Origin: Cyclina sinensis
Taxonomy: Eukaryota; Mollusca; Bivalvia; Venerida; Veneridae
Reading direction: 5' to 3'
Assembly (NCBI GenBank): GCA_012932295.1
Contig: JAAONU010000019.1
Location: forward strand, 18,919,908 to 18,983,907
DNA: 64,000 bases
Both the position numbers and the translations under genes were made by a program. The number at the start of each line of letters is the position of its first letter. Positions within the stretch are counted from its first letter, which is position 1. The notes beneath the pieces were generated by a model. It was not told the DNA's origin and did no database searches. It saw nothing but the letters and a program-made list of their open reading frames with translations. This document shows positions 51,483 through 63,861 of the stretch, piece by piece.

Positions 51483-53740
51483 TTGTCTTTTGTCCGTATT
51501 TTTAACCTGCAGTATATATACTTTCACACGTTTTACTCTTTTCTATCTCTTAGCGCATTTAACCTGGCAGTAAACTTCAGTAAGTTGAAGACGGCCAGTA
51601 CACTGGAAGAAGAAGAAGAAGAAGAAGACAGAACAACCTTTCCATTTTTGACCAATCATACAGCTTTGTCACCTATATAGCTCCGCACAAACCTGCACAA
51701 AATTAACTTGTTCGCGACGGTGTATAACTTAAACGGCTACTAAATTCTCAGGAAACGCCTTTTCAACTATTTCAACACTTCTATTAATATAATGATTCTT
51801 TTTTTATACCCTCAACAACATTGGTCAGAGCTATAAAATTTAAATCGCTTTTTCGGTATGTCTGTCCTTATGTTCGTCGCGGGAAACCGAGACTTTGATA
51901 AGGGCGTTTTGTTGGAAACTGTTACAGATACAAATTTGATACTTGGTATACACCTTTGTTACCACTAGCTGACCTTTTATACCAACAACTATAGCTCTGC
52001 CTCTTTTCACTGAATTATGCCCCTTCTGATAGCTTTCTATAAAGGACTCATTTTTTCATATGTTTACACATCCAGGCTTGATAGTTCCAAATTTCTTAAC
52101 CACGACTGTTTGTATTCCAACCACTTTAACCATGCTTTTGCTTATTTTCAAATTTCTTTCTATTATTGATATATTCCTGACCGGAGTATAAGAGGTACTT
52201 TCTAGAAACTTCACACAAAAGCAGAGAACAATGAGAGAAAGAATGTACAAGTCCCATAACTCGACCTTGCTTCTATTTTTGTAATTATTTCATCTCATCA
52301 AATTTCCTTTTTCTAGAACATTACTTAAAAACTGTATACTGCATATCATTTCAAATTGACACAGTTTGCATTAAAGGTCATACGAGAGCGAAAATATATA
52401 TCTAACTATGACAGTTTTACAAAATTCCGCAGGTAATTTTCATCTTAAAGATGTTTTTATAGCAAATTAAAATCCATATTTTACGCACTTGGTCGTGCGC
52501 ACCTGTCACACGCGAAACCGGAAGTGACGCACATTATCCCTTGCCACTTGACAAAGCTACCTGGACTGTTAACAAAAACTTAAAAATTATGATAGAAAGT
52601 GAAAATGTATACTGAAAATATTAAAAAAACAAAATCAACAAGTTAAGCTTACATCATGAACATACATTAAAGATTTTTTAAATAAATAATTTGAAATTTT
52701 GATGGAATTATGAAGTCAATGAGCACAATTTATATAGAGGCTAGTTCAATTAGTGTTATAGAATTTGAAGATACATATCAGTGAAAATAGCTAGATATTT
52801 GTTTTCCATAAAAACAGGCACAGATTTACCGGGGGTGGGGGGGGGGGGGGCTTATGGGGCCCAAGACCCCCCCCCCCCCCTCCCACCCAGCTACCCCGTT
52901 TGTAAAAAAATAAAGGGCTCATTTTTAAAGACTCTAAAACAATTTTTCAGCTCTTTTCACTCCGTAACAGAAACACAATCAACCATTCAATTTGCAACGG
53001 TCATGCAATATTGCGTAACAACTGATAACAAGTTCGCAACTTTATAGCCGTGTATATTATAACATGTACTGTACCGTATATTCGGTGGCACGGATTTCAA
53101 GGATGGAGGATGGGGGTATTCCATCGATCAAGAATAAAGAATTACAAAAAGCCCGACTAAGACATGACACCCAGAAAGACAGCAGCAAAAATGGAACTAA
53201 AATTGTGATTATCATGAGCTTAAAGGGAAAATGATGGGCTATTTTCTGACACTGATGTTGCTTTCGGCCAAATAATATTATATCAGAATATGTAGTCACT
53301 TTTTTCTTTTAAGTACTTTAAGATAACCAACCTACCAACGGGACTATTCTATTAATATAAACTCAATCTGTTTCAGGGAGAGAGTCTAGTAAACTCACAA
53401 TATGTTTTCATCTTTTAGGAAATTTGATTATAGTTTATCAAATATATCTCAGTCCATTTCGAACGAATACACATTAAGAGATTCATTCGAGCTACTTTTT
53501 TACGTGCACCTGAGGAAATATCAGAGGAAATTTGATCTAATGACATACATCAAAACGTTGTTGATTGTTTTGTCAGGAAGTCTTTTTGTTTTCTCTGCAT
53601 TTTTTCATGTATAGGCAAATGACACGAAAACCCTGCTTCGTCATGTATACTCTAAGATAGCATAGAGAAGATAAATATTGCCTTTAATTGTAATCTAACA
53701 TGTAATGCCATTTTCGTAATAAGAGACATGTACCAAATAC
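51483..53740. other. Non-genic stretch with simple tracts
   Basis: Contains a GAA microsatellite (51604-51629) and the G-run/C-run at 52831-52881. No gene recognised. Confidence 0.45.
52831..52881. repeat. Poly-G tract followed by poly-C tract
   Basis: A run of more than ten G, then CTTATGGGGCCCAAGA, then a run of more than ten C. The two runs can pair as one long hairpin, or each may form a quadruplex or i-motif. Run length may be affected by sequencing error. Confidence 0.7.
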
Positions 53741-54022
53741 AGTAATTCCACTGTCATAAATATTCAGCTTTGACAATACATGTAGTTCGACATAAGTAAG
53801 AAAATGACATGTATGATGATTTTATAAATAGCATAGGCTTGTCAAGTATGAATTCAAATTCAACTTCAAATTCAACTTATTACTGCCAAAAGGCAATACT
53901 GACTATATTAGGCAGGCGCGTGTCAGGAACATTAGAGAATTATAAAAGATAATAACAAAAAAAAAAACAAGATTTTACTAAAGATCTTACTAAAGATCTT
54001 ACTTAACATTTATTTTTAGCAT

Positions 54023-54301
54023 TTAAAATCCAAACTTGTCCATTCCACTGATAAAAGCTGGCACAGTTGGGATAGCCTTAATCTTGGTCGGTAATTCGTC
54101 CCAGAGTCGTATAGTTCTTTGGAAGAATGAGTTCATGTGATGTTGCGTTTTTGATTGTGGAATGAGGAATTTGTTGTTTCTTGTGTCTGTAAGGTGGTTG
54201 TGATCGACATTGACCTGTTTACTTTTTATTTTGTATAGCATGGCCAGGCTGGCTTGGTTTCGCCTTTGCTCTAGTGTTGACCGTTTTAATTCCTTAATCA
54301 T
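54023..54301 (-). pseudogene. LINE reverse-transcriptase tail, copy 1
   Basis: Open frame with STLEQRRNQASLAMLYKI and SFFQRTIRLWDELPTKI, a non-LTR polyprotein C-terminus. 5' truncated. A near-identical copy lies at 55135-55413 (one amino-acid difference seen, Ser to Asn). Confidence 0.8.
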
Positions 54302-54490
54302 TTTGTTACACTGCTTGTACAGTGGTAATCATTATGAACATACCTTGCAGCTGACTTCTTGACCATTCTATTCTATTCTTCGTTCATTATTGCTATTCAG
54401 CTCTGCAACGTCAAATCCAACACAATGTTGAGTCATGAGTGAATAATGTTGATAAAAGAAGTATATGTATATATGTGTTTTTGTTACAGA

Positions 54491-54826
54491 CTGGTCTATT
54501 TGGGAATCCCTACACTAGAATACAGGAGAACTAGGGCAGATGTCATAGAGGTTGACAAATTATTGCAAATAATTGATAGAACAGCTTCTCACATTCTAAT
54601 GATAAGGGAGAATACAGTTACAAGAGGACACCAAAAGAAACTGTTTAAGCCAAGAGCTAGAGTAAATATAAGGAAATCATCATTCAGCCATAGAGTTGAT
54701 GATAGTTGGAACTCTCTGCCACCCACTATAATTGAAGCACCATCTTTAAACGCCTTCAAAGCCAGGATAAATAGACACTGGACAGGTGATACCAAGTTTA
54801 AGGCAAAATGTTACAGCCCCTATTAA
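54491..54826 (+). pseudogene. Second LINE tail type, copy 1
   Basis: LGIPTLEYRRTRADVIEVDK, then LFKPRARVNIRKSSFSHRV and SWNSLPP, followed by FKARINRHW: another non-LTR polyprotein C-terminus, different from the minus-strand one beside it. Bounded upstream by about 150 bp of unrelated sequence. Confidence 0.8.
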
Positions 54827-55134
54827 TACAAACATAACGTGAAATTACAAGTAGCAGTAATTCCACTGTCATAAATATTCAGCTTTGACAATACATGTAG
54901 TTCGACATAAGTAAGAAAATGACATGTATGATGATTTTATAAATAGCATAGGCTTGTCAAGTATGAATTCAAATTCAACTTCAAATTCAACTTATTACTG
55001 CCAAAAGGCAATACTGACTATATTATGCAGGCGCGTGTCAGGAACATTAGAGAATTATAAAAGATAATAACAAAAAAAACAAGATTTTACTAAAGATCTT
55101 ACTAAAGATCTTACTTAACATTTATTTTTAACAT

Positions 55135-55413
55135 TTAAAATCCAAACTTGTCCATTCCACTGATAAAAGCTGGCACAGTTGGGATAGCCTTAATCTTGGT
55201 CGGTAATTCGTCCCAGAGTCGTATAGTTCTTTGGAAGAATGAGTTCATGTGATGTTGCGTTTTTGATTGTGGAATGAGGAATTTGTTGTTTCTTGTGTCT
55301 GTAAGGTGGTTGTGATCGACATTGACCTGTTTATTTTTTATTTTGTATAGCATGGCCAGGCTGGCTTGGTTTCGCCTTTGCTCTAGTGTTGACCGTTTTA
55401 ATTCCTTAATCAT
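55135..55413 (-). pseudogene. LINE reverse-transcriptase tail, copy 2
   Basis: Duplicate of 54023-54301 within the 1.1 kb tandem duplication. Confidence 0.8.
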
Positions 55414-55603
55414 TTTGTTACACTGCTTGTACAGTGGTAATCATTATGAACATACCTTGCAGCTGACTTCTTGACCATTCTATTCTATTCTTCGTTCATT
55501 ATTGCTATTCAGCTCTGCAACGTCAAATCCAACACAATGTTGAGTCATGAGTGAATAATGTTGATAAAAGAAGTATATGTATATATGTGTTTTTGTGACA
55601 GAC

Positions 55604-55901
55604 TGGTCTATTTGGGAATCCCTACCTAGAATACAGGAGAACTAGGGCAGATGTCATAGAGGTTGACAAATTATTGCAAATAATTGATAGAACAGCTTCT
55701 CACATTCTAATGATAAGGGAGAATACAGTTACAAGAGGACACCAAAAGAAACTGTTTAAGCCAAGAGCTAGAGTAAATATAAGGAAATCATCATTCAGCC
55801 ATAGAGTTGAAGCACCATCTTTAAACGCCTTCAAAGCCAGGATAAATAGACACTGGACAGGTGATACCAAGTTTAAGGCAAAATGTTACAGCCCCTATTA
55901 A
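55604..55901 (+). pseudogene. Second LINE tail type, copy 2, with deletions
   Basis: Duplicate of 54491-54826. A 2 bp loss near 55626 breaks the frame, and a 36 bp in-frame loss removes the WNSLPP segment. The deletion ends share TTGA. Confidence 0.8.
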
Positions 55902-56408
55902 TACAAACATAACGTGAAATTACAAGTAGTTGTGAACATGAGGAACTGGTGAACTGTTTTAATTGGTAAATAAAGTATTTTTATATCAAGGGGAGTACAG
56001 ATTCAGTGTTTGTAAATATCATAAGTGAATATTACTAAGTGCCATTATATAGAACATATATAACAAAGCGATGAAAATTGAAATATTATCAAATGGGGAA
56101 AACAAATCACAAAATGGCTTAATTAAGAAGCTGCACACAGTTTAGAATCCGGAGGAGGATGTTCTGGCTTCAAGAACAACATAAACAACGTAAACAACGT
56201 ATCAGAAATATTGAAGATTTGAAGAACCGTACTGTACAGTACAGGTTAAACAAAATATTTGATTTCATAATTATACTACAATGGATCTAAGTAAAGCAGT
56301 TTAATTTTCATTCATTATTTGTAGTTTAATTTCCTTTTCTGTAAAATAATTCTTTGAGTTCTTCTTTACTTGAGGATAATTCGGACAAGCAGTTTATGTA
56401 CAAATAAA

Positions 56409-59400
56409 ATGTCAAATATCACTCCACCAGAGCCATTTCGATCTGTTGAAGAAGCTTATGCATTTATTAAGAATTATGAGATAGCAAATAACAAAAAATT
56501 TGTCGTTGCCAAAGTGATAGGAATTTCTAAACAAGGTAGGCAATATACTGTATATGCAAATGAATTCTTTAATTCAACTTGATGCATTTTTGTTTATTTT
56601 GGATTTGAGAGATATTCTGAGTTTATTTATACGTTGTCACAATTTGTACGAGTCAGTTTAAATTTGAGACACATTTATTGTATACTGGCTATAGTTTGCA
56701 TTTTTGAGGAATTTTCCGAATATCGAGCGAATATCTACCAGTTATCAAACAGTGTCAGATATTAAGTAAAAATAGCATGAAAGTTAGGACATTCCTTTTA
56801 TTTCAACAAGAGGTATTAATTAACAAATGTGTTGTCATATTAAATCAACAGCAGCATAGTTTTGATTCATTTTATTGTAAGAGCACGATCATTGAAGTAT
56901 TCACTCCTAAAAAAAGCCACAACTTCACTGGTAAAAATAGATAAATAGATGTTTGATATGTCATGATTGAGTGCTCTTACATGATGTATTTTGTAACATT
57001 AAGATACATGTGAACTATACTGCTGCTAGATAAATTATTCTAGTTAGTGAAAATGTTGTACTTCACTGTAGTAGTTTACAGGCCAGCAAATATACTTTTG
57101 CAGTTGTGAACTTTTCAACCAAATACTTCGCTATTCTTAATTTACAGTATTAATGTAACAAAATATCGCTCAAGGGAAACTTCACCGGACTAATAACCAG
57201 TACACAAGTTTTCGTAATTGTTAGAACAAAAATGAGCACTAAGCAAACTGAAAGCCCATAATAATTCACTATAGTAAAATTACATAGTAAGACTAGTCGG
57301 GGTTGTGTATTTTTTTCATAGTCGTTAAGACTAATCTTAATTTAGCAGAAAGAAAGTCCTGTCCATATACACTTTGGAAGTCTGCTTTTGTGTTCAGACA
57401 GGAAGTGAGTGCATCAGTGTCCAGCTGATGAAGTTCTGTACAAATGAAGTTTGTTGATAGAAGCAAATTGCCTTTTACTTATATAGCATAGTGACTCAAA
57501 TATTATGAACATAATCACCTTACTTTATTGCAGTCAATGATGATATTTATTTTTCATGTTCAGATGTGTCATCAGTTGAGTCAAACAAAATTAAGTGGGA
57601 GTATAGGTATGGTTTAAAACAAGGAGAAAAGGGTACCACTGATGGTATACCATTTATTGCCTGTGGTGTAGAAGTCAGGCGATGTCAGTTTGGACCGCCC
57701 AGGAAACGGCTAAGAGACCAGACAGTAGGAATGAAAGAAATAGCTACTGAGGTTATTGATGGTTTTTACAAAAGCTACTTCCTTTGAGTTTTGCAATGTC
57801 AATCAATTGTCTTAGTTGTTTCAGAAATTAAGAAGAAATGTATCACAAAATTTTGTTCATATTTTTTATAACAATAACAACAATATAGGTTACTATTATG
57901 GAAAAAAGTTATTTTATAATCTTATTTAGATCTGTTTCATACTTGAAAAAAAATACCTTGAAATATTGAATTTTGATGTACTATCACAAAAAAACAGTTC
58001 AGAATGAAAAAGACATATAGATTTCATATTTACTGAATAAAATGTGCATCCAATGCTGTTTTATTGTGTTGCAAACCTTTAATAAGTATTTGTTGTAATA
58101 ACAATAAAAGTAATATTTATAACTTCTTGAAGCTGTAAATTGAAAGTCTCAAGGAATTTTCTTGCACTTACATGTATTTTTTGTTACAAGTCAATATACA
58201 ACAAACTTATTTTTAGAAAAAAAGAAACTTTTTTATGGATTCCTTAAGTTATTCATTTTGGCTGTTGATAAAAAAATTCAGTTGTCTATATGATGGTGTA
58301 CATTTAAAAGTTTACCACAATGCAAAGACCAGTAGGTTATTAAACATTGTTATGTACATTATACTAACTAAAGTATGTCATGTTGGACGAGTCGCCACGA
58401 TGGCCAAACACTAGGGCTAGGCCTTGTGGTGCAGATCACTAACAATGACTTGATGTAAAATGTGGATACAGAATAATTTGTTATTATTATAGCCTTGTGT
58501 AAAAACTTGCATAGCAATTGTTATTGAGCTTGTACTGTTTATTTGAGTAGGATGATGAAGATCACTCTAATGATACTGAGAAGCAATTCATGGCAAGCAT
58601 CGCAGGGAATAATCAAGAAGTAACAACTAGTCCAAACAAGAAAAGAAGGAAAGTCAATTCAAAAAAGTTGAACTGCCTAGCCAAAGTTGTTATCAAAAAG
58701 ATTATGAAATTTCCAGAGTATGCTGTAAGTGATTTTTCATGTGTCTACTTCTTAACTGCATCGATTATTGATTTGTTTTCAATTTGATGTAAATTGTTTG
58801 GTACTTTGTTGTTGTTGTTTTTTTGTTTTTTTTGGGGTGGTGGGGGGGGGGGTGAGAGTAGTATACCAGTTTGAAATATTGGGTTTGAATTTTTCAACTC
58901 CTCCACCTTTTCAGCTCACATATTATGAAATAATGGGCCCTTATTTTACCAGAATGGACCAGAATTTACTTACTATTACCAGAATGGACATATTCATACA
59001 TAAGCAATATTTTTGAAAGACACAGCATAGTTTAGTATATAATATAACTAGTTTTTTCTACAAGAGAAATTTGAAGTATCTGTGAGTGGTAGAGAAAAGT
59101 TGACTTAATATTTTAGGTAATCTTTATTTTAATTAGTATACTAAGCAAGGTACCTTTAGGACATTTATTCATCACATTGCTTGGTTTCTTTAAGATACAG
59201 TATATAGTTCATAGCACTGGAATTATTTCAACAAGTGTACTCTTTCTATGTTTGTTTAGATAGAGGCTGAAGAAAACTTTGAGGACAGAACACTAAAAAC
59301 CAAGTTGGCAAAACAGCTGAAGGAAAATTTCAATGAACATACAAAGAGATATATCCTGTTGTATGTTCACATCCATAACAATCATAACCATGGTGATGCC

Positions 59401-62400
59401 CCTGTACAGTTGCAGCCAAAACATAAAAATGTTGAGCATGTTATGGATAAAGGATGCACTAGAATAGCCAAGGTAAGAGAAGTGAACCATAACTTAGAGT
59501 GGTATAAGGTGTTCTTACTTTACATTGCTAAGTGGTTGGTGCAGTTCGGTGCGGTTTCAAATCCCACTGGGAACTTGAATATTTATAAACTCAAAGCCAC
59601 CCTGTTCAGGTATGCATTGACAAATGTAGCCAGTATATTCTCAGTAGTTATTTTGGGGGTTTTTTATGAAAAATGCATTTAAGTTTGTGAAGAAAATAAA
59701 TTGTCTGCAATAAGGATGTGCTATATACATAGAATTTGCAATTATTCGAGGATTGATTTTCCATGTACAAAGTAATATGTACCTGGTGTAATTCAAACAT
59801 TTTCCAAGGTGCCAAGTAATGACCGAGTACTTTAACAGGTATCTCATTAATGTGCTTTTTCAAGCATGTGTGTCAGTCTCTTTGTTTACATACCTTCACT
59901 TACTGTAATTGATTTATAATCCAACTACCACATCTTCACACCCTACAATAGAAATCGAGCCTTTCAAACATAAGATGGAGCATCCATAGATCTGTCCATA
60001 ATTACTCAACTAGGTTTAATTTAAAAGATGCTCATTACAGGATTTAGAAATACAGTACTAAATGGACTTTGGAAAGAAATCATTATGTCCATGACAATTT
60101 ATAATAAAAGTGCATAGAAAACTACCAGAAGAGTACCAGCTTGTCAATTGGTGACTGGTCTGTCACAGTTGTACTATCTCCTGAGCATCGGGCACACTTA
60201 CTGAGAAATTAACTGGATCAGAAAATTGTGGATTGTAAAAAATGAAAAGCAACATTTTTTGTACAATATAACAAAACAGCAAACAAAGAGGTATGGAAAA
60301 CAGTAAGAAAATACACATTGAGCTTTGTGATTATACAAAGCATACAATTAATCCCACAAACTGTTTGGATTATTGTTATTTGCTTTATTATTACTGACAT
60401 ATTTGAGTTCAACTGTGCCTAATAGCTACAAGGTATCATGTAAGTCTAGTTTCATTGTAGAAGTGTTATCCAAGGGAAGAACTTACTCACATAAGTACCT
60501 GTAGTGTATACTCTTATATCCATTAGTTAAGTATCAGCTAAGTCTTATATGAATGTATGTTTGTAAAATATGAAGTTTTTTCTTAGCAGACTGCCATGCC
60601 AGCAAACTTTCCCAGAGGTGTACCAGTCCTGAAAAAATGGGCCACATTGAAGGGTAAAAATTTGATGGATCTGGCAATGCAGTTTAAGTCGGCATCAGAA
60701 TTGCCATCAGTTCTTGCTCGTCCAAATACTCATCAGGAACTAGAAAACATGTCAGACCAAGAGATGTTATCATTGTATCACAACATTACAGAAGAGATAC
60801 CAAACAACATGTTTTCCATCGCAAACAAAGAATTCACCAGCAGAAATCTACGCCTTCTTCTTCATCTAACTATTGTTTTAGCAAATGCTGCTTTAGATGC
60901 ATCGAAACATCAACAGGTTATCTTTAAATCATACTAATTATATAAATAAAATCAAAGCACTGAAAGTGCAACATGGATTGAAAATGTTAGTTTTTTGCCA
61001 GTAGTATGTCAGTGTAACTATAAAATAGTAGTTGTAGTAGTAGTAGTAAGTCGCTGTAAGTATAAAATAGTAGCAGTAGTAAGTCACTTTAACATTAAAA
61101 CATGAGTAGTAGTAAGTCACTTGAAATGTATTATGAGTAGTAGTAAGTCACTGTAACATTAAAACATGAGAAGTAGTAAGCCACTATTACTATAAAATAG
61201 TTGTAATAGTAGTAAGTCACTGTAAGCATAAAACAGAAGTAGTAGTAGTCAGTCACTTTAACTATACCACACATGTAGTAGTATTCACTGATACATAAGG
61301 AAACATAGTAAGTCACTGTAACTGTTGGATAATGTTTTCTTTAAATCACTTTCAGCAAAGTGTTGAGTACTGATGATATTTGCATGTACAAAAAAAAAAA
61401 ACAAATGATAATAATTTGATCCATGTTTCAGGTGCACCCAAGTGTAAGAATCAAGGGTACAGAGGGTAACTTCACCCCTGCGCAGTGTCTGGATCTAGAC
61501 TGCCCTGTTATAGAGGCTCACATGCACTGTCCATTCTGTGCTAGAACTGACTCATACACAGACACTGGGCTACTTAAGCAACATTATATGTCTAAACATG
61601 TGGAAAAGGCAATTGAATTTTCAGGTGCATAATTTAGATTTATGTTTCGTTATAATCTGCCTTCATCTAATTTTGAAACATTTCCGTAATGTCTTGTACC
61701 ACTTACTAGCATGTTTGTATGATTACGTCATACCTCTGTGTATTTTTATCCCTCTGAAGGAGGGCATTTAGAAATTGCACCAACCATCTGTCAGTCTGTC
61801 AATCCTTTGTTCATGCTGCCTTCTACATTGGTATGTTTGTGTCTAGATTTGTCATTTCACTTGAATAGCTCCAAGCCATATTCTTTTTGCAAGCATTACC
61901 CTTCATTACCCTTCAGGGGCATTTGTCACTTACAGTGACAGCTCATGTTGTAGAATTGAAGAGTGCAGCATTGTTTGCCATTAATTACTGTAGGAGTGTT
62001 TTGGTATATTACATTCTGAACAAACAAATGGATGTTGGCAGTTGATAACTATTCATGAAGAACAAAAATCGTAGATCCTAAGTTCTGTATAGCATAACCT
62101 AAGGTTTCAACACATCACTTGAAAAGTAAATACATCTGAACTTGAAATAAGAGCAGTTTTTGAATTTGATTGTTGTTAGCTAAAATGGCCCCAGACACAT
62201 GGTGTATGTTAAAGGTAGGGCAACAGTTTGATATAAAAGAATGAAACTTAATTACACATGCATGTTATTGAATATTTGCTTACCCTTTTTTGCAGGTTTG
62301 AAAATACTCCGCTGTTACGATGTATGTGAGGTTGTTGGTAGGATTGACACGACTAAAACATTTACTGGGGGACACTGGCATTGCTATAAATGTGCAAATG

Positions 62401-63861
62401 GTTTAGATAAACGTAACAATGCATATGACCATTACCATTCGCATTTAAAGTATTACGAGTCAAGTTTTCAGATTCATGTCATGCAGGTGAGATTCATGTT
62501 CTGTCATTTGCTTTTATTTTGTAAAATGATCAGAAAATGGGTGTCAGAAAAGAAATGAAATCATATCAAATGTTGTTTTTCTTACTCAGCAGGGATTGTA
62601 CTTAAGTAATACGTAATTTCTTTTTTGGAAAAAAAAAGTACATTAAGATTGGTTGTTTAACACTATAAATTTGAACTTACTGCTCAAAATCAAATTTAAA
62701 AAAAACCTATGATTTTTAATGCTGAGATAATAATTAAAGAAGCTTAGCTAGTTGGTGAACTTATCTGAACAGCATAAAAGCTGACAACTATTAATAATAT
62801 AGTAACATCAATATCTGGCTCCATATTTATGTCGTACTTGATTTAAATTTAATTGAGATAAAGATAATAGCAACGGAAGCCCACAGCATTCCTGCAAAGA
62901 CTTGCAAAGGTAACCACTTAGGTATACCACTTATGTACATGTAGAAACTGTGCAGCCGTATTTCTTCTTTTTTCTCTCTTTAGGGTGAGCTATTGTGTTT
63001 GATCTATGCCCATTGTCTGTCTTGTGAACATTCTTGTGGCTGCATTCCTTTTCTATCCTTTAGGAAACATGCTCAGAATGTCCCTGTTGCTGTCATGAAC
63101 TAGTTCTAAACTAGGTCATGTGGGTTCAAAAACAAGGGTCACCAGCTCAGCTCAGTATAAAACTTCCTAAGCACTTTCATGGTTCAAAGGTTTTGCCTAG
63201 TCTCGATGAAACTTAGTTAGAAGTGTTTGTTTTGATGATCTCTCTAATGACCATGTGGGGTCAAAAATTAGGTCATCTGCTTAGATGAGTGGGAAAGCTT
63301 GTGAACACTCTAGGGATCACAGTTTTACCCAATCTTCTCTTTTAGTCAGAATGTTTTATAATCTTTTAATAATGAATTTAAAACAAGGTCATGTAGGGTC
63401 AAAACAGGGTCACTGGCACAGATGAGTGGAAAAAACATTTGAACACCTTAGAGGACAGAAGACCCAAATTTCATATTGATCAGAATGTTTCTCTTGATTA
63501 TCTCTTGGGAGGGATTGAAACTGGGTCATGTGGGGTCAAATACTAGGTCATCAGCTCAAAGGAAAAGATAGTGAACACTCAGATGATCTCTGTCTGAAGA
63601 ATTACTGTAAGTTACATTTCTTTAGAAACTAGGATGTCAGGCTAAAAGACATGTAACTCTGTGTGACAGATCATATTTGACCGTAATGTTTTAAATAAGG
63701 CGGTGGTGCTCAGGTGAGCGATATAGAGACATCATGACCCTCTTACTTACAGGATGTATACCCATTTACATCTGGTCAGACTGTCCCACATGAAATACAG
63801 GTGTCTGATTACCACTGGGAAACATACCAGTCTGCTACAAATCTGAATACAATTAGCACAA
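56409..63861 (+). CDS. ALS2CR8/CARF-like zinc-finger-type protein (3' partial)
   Basis: Exons: 56409-56535, 57564-57724, 58551-58724, 59260-59472, 60590-60916 (or from 60587), 61432-61624, 62296-62486 and 63753-63861, continuing right; phases join, giving at least 498 residues. The start ATG at 56409 is the first in frame. Exon 2 (DGIPFIACG, then RRCQFGPPRK) resembles the signature of the ALS2CR8/CARF transcription-factor family. Exon 3 is acidic then basic (NKKRRKVNSKK), a likely nuclear localisation signal. Exon 6 has C-x2-C-x14-H-x4-H (CPFC...HYMSKH) and exon 7 has C-x2-C-x12-H-x3-H (CYKC...HYHSH), both C2H2-like. Probably a nuclear DNA-binding or regulatory protein; domain naming is from memory of the family and orthology is unsure. 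Confidence 0.7.
60995..61325 (+). repeat. GTA/GTAAGTCACT tandem repeat in intron
   Basis: Repeated AGTAGTAGTAAGTCACTGTA and ATTAAAACATGAG/ATAAAATAG blocks of variable length. Located between exons 5 and 6 of the ALS2CR8-like gene. Confidence 0.75.
61741..61952 (-). mobile_element. Pearl-like non-autonomous element 4 (short)
   Basis: On the minus strand it begins ACAACATGAGCTGTCAC with hairpin GTCACTGTAAGTGAC, then ATGCCCCTGAAGGG (61909-61922). It ends ATGCCCTCCTTCAGAGGGAT followed by AAAAAT. Only about 210 bp, without a visible multi-copy core. In an intron of the ALS2CR8-like gene. Confidence 0.65.
62983..63742 (+). repeat. Dispersed repeat with 137 bp internal tandem units
   Basis: Begins GGGTGAGCTATTGTG and ends CAGGTGAGCGATATAGAGAC then ATCATGACCCTCTTA. 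Inside, GTCATGTGGGGTCAAA recurs at about 63115, 63250, 63388 and 63525. The start and end share GGTGAGCnAT in direct orientation. The right end abuts an exon of the ALS2CR8-like gene. Confidence 0.65.

Larger units (their letters stand above)
53741..55929 (+). repeat. Recent 1.1 kb tandem duplication
   Basis: Copy 1 is 53741-54855 (1115 bp) and copy 2 is 54856-55929 (1074 bp). The 41 bp difference is fully explained by a 36 bp deletion, a 2 bp deletion and a 3 bp shorter A-run in copy 2. I could spot only about four substitutions. Each copy holds two oppositely oriented LINE fragments. Confidence 0.93.
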
